A model generated the notes under the pieces. That model worked only from the letters and a program-made list of their open reading frames with translations, ran no database searches and was not told the origin of the DNA. Position numbers and translations under genes: made by a program. From contig DAONJL010000035.1 of the NCBI GenBank assembly GCA_035405645.1, positions 1 through 25,418 on the forward strand: a stretch of 25,418 nt of DNA. Reading direction: 5' to 3'. Positions 25,005-25,418 of the stretch are shown here, piece after piece (within the stretch, counting starts at the first letter, position 1; each line of letters begins with the position of its first letter). This DNA comes from DAONJL01 sp035405645 [NCBI: bacterium] (lineage in GTDB: Bacteria; JAGOBX01; DAONJL01).

Positions 25005-25418
25005 ATGGTATACCCCTTTGCAGCATTACGAATAGTAAGTAAAAATAAATTAAAACAAATAAAAGAAAAAAGATTTACGCGAACTAAAAGCAAAACTTTA
25101 CAAACCATTAACATTTTTTGAAATGGATGTTAAACATCTTTATGATATACCAAATTATTATCATTTTATGATTAAATATAAACTACCAAAGTATCAATAT
25201 ACAATTAGAGAAATCAGAAGTGGAGCAATGTTTTTAGCACTCGCATCAGAATGTAATCTGATAAATTCAATAAATTTTGTTAATATATTTCTTAATCATC
25301 TTAAAAATTCAGGTATTGATTTATCACAGGTTATTATTCAAACTGATAAATGGTTCTGAATTCTCAGACGCAGATAAATATGAAAAAAACAAAGGTTTTG
25401 TTCACTCAATTAAAAATA
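25005..25418 (+). pseudogene. Decayed DDE (rve-type, IS481/ISNCY-like) transposase, cut by window edge
   Basis: The only plus-strand gene remnant. Two frames together read like an integrase-core transposase. The first, from ATG 25005, gives a basic linker ending KRFTRTKSK and stops at TGA near 25119. The second (open 25063-25359) gives PLTFFEMDVKHLYDIPNYY, LPKYQYTIREIRSGAMF and DLSQVIIQTD, matching the rve pattern with the first catalytic Asp in MDVKHL and the second in QTD. At 25348-25350 one extra A turns the expected DNGSEF into DKWF-stop; reading past it, the third frame continues DNGSEFSDADKYEKNKGF to the edge. So there are at least two frame breaks. No terminal repeat is visible in the window. 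The family is judged by pattern; a programmed frameshift is less likely. Confidence 0.8.

Noticed and set aside
25018-25418. Active insertion sequence
   Set aside because: At least two frame breaks, no terminal inverted repeats and no target-site duplication visible within the window.
1-25418. CRISPR array, tRNA, rRNA or prophage
   Set aside because: I looked for spaced repeats, cloverleaf-type G/C-rich stretches and phage structural genes and saw none; G/C-rich RNA genes would stand out in this sequence.

Overview
The window is a very AT-rich (roughly a quarter G+C by eye), densely packed bacterial segment. It carries 20 intact coding genes plus one cut by the left edge, all on the minus strand, so transcription runs from high to low coordinates. 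On the plus strand I support only a decayed transposase at the right edge. kdsA (Kdo synthesis) points to a diderm (LPS-type) envelope. An indolepyruvate:ferredoxin oxidoreductase subunit next to a phenylacetate-CoA ligase points to an anaerobic, amino-acid-using lifestyle, and an EutJ homologue hints at a bacterial microcompartment elsewhere in the genome. I cannot name the phylum; gene order and composition would suit a poorly cultured candidate lineage.

Layout in transcription order. (1) 25005-25418: transposase pseudogene running off the edge, immediately upstream of a TTGCTT-N17-TAAAAT promoter. (2) 24899-19888: nusA, infB, gatA (transcription/translation block). (3) From a TTGAAA-N17-TATAAT promoter at 19875-19847: accD, an orphan CheB methylesterase, eutJ, a UvrD/PcrA helicase, a secreted ComEC-like hydrolase, kdsA, a transaldolase-CBS fusion and a GT-C type glycosyltransferase, all tightly spaced or overlapping. 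(4) 11347-11008: the longest gap, holding a consensus TTGACA-N16-TATAAT promoter inside a small start-less membrane ORF. (5) tatD, iorB, paaK. (6) An AbiEii-type nucleotidyltransferase with its own putative promoter, a 73-residue helical protein, and a Ser/Thr kinase fused to a formylglycine-generating-enzyme-like domain. (7) From a putative promoter at 5268-5241: a 123-residue unknown protein, a P-loop nucleoside-kinase-like protein, a receiver-histidine kinase and a six-hairpin glycosidase-like protein. (8) A double-receiver response regulator behind a sigma-54-like promoter, cut by the left edge.

The most striking observation is the gene at 13594-12566. A fructose-6-phosphate aldolase/transaldolase domain is fused to a CBS pair that closely resembles the CBS tail of KdsD (arabinose-5-phosphate isomerase), and the gene overlaps kdsA by 4 bases. 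KdsA consumes arabinose 5-phosphate. This arrangement suggests that the KdsD sugar-isomerase domain has been replaced by an aldolase-fold enzyme, possibly giving a different source of arabinose 5-phosphate for Kdo synthesis.
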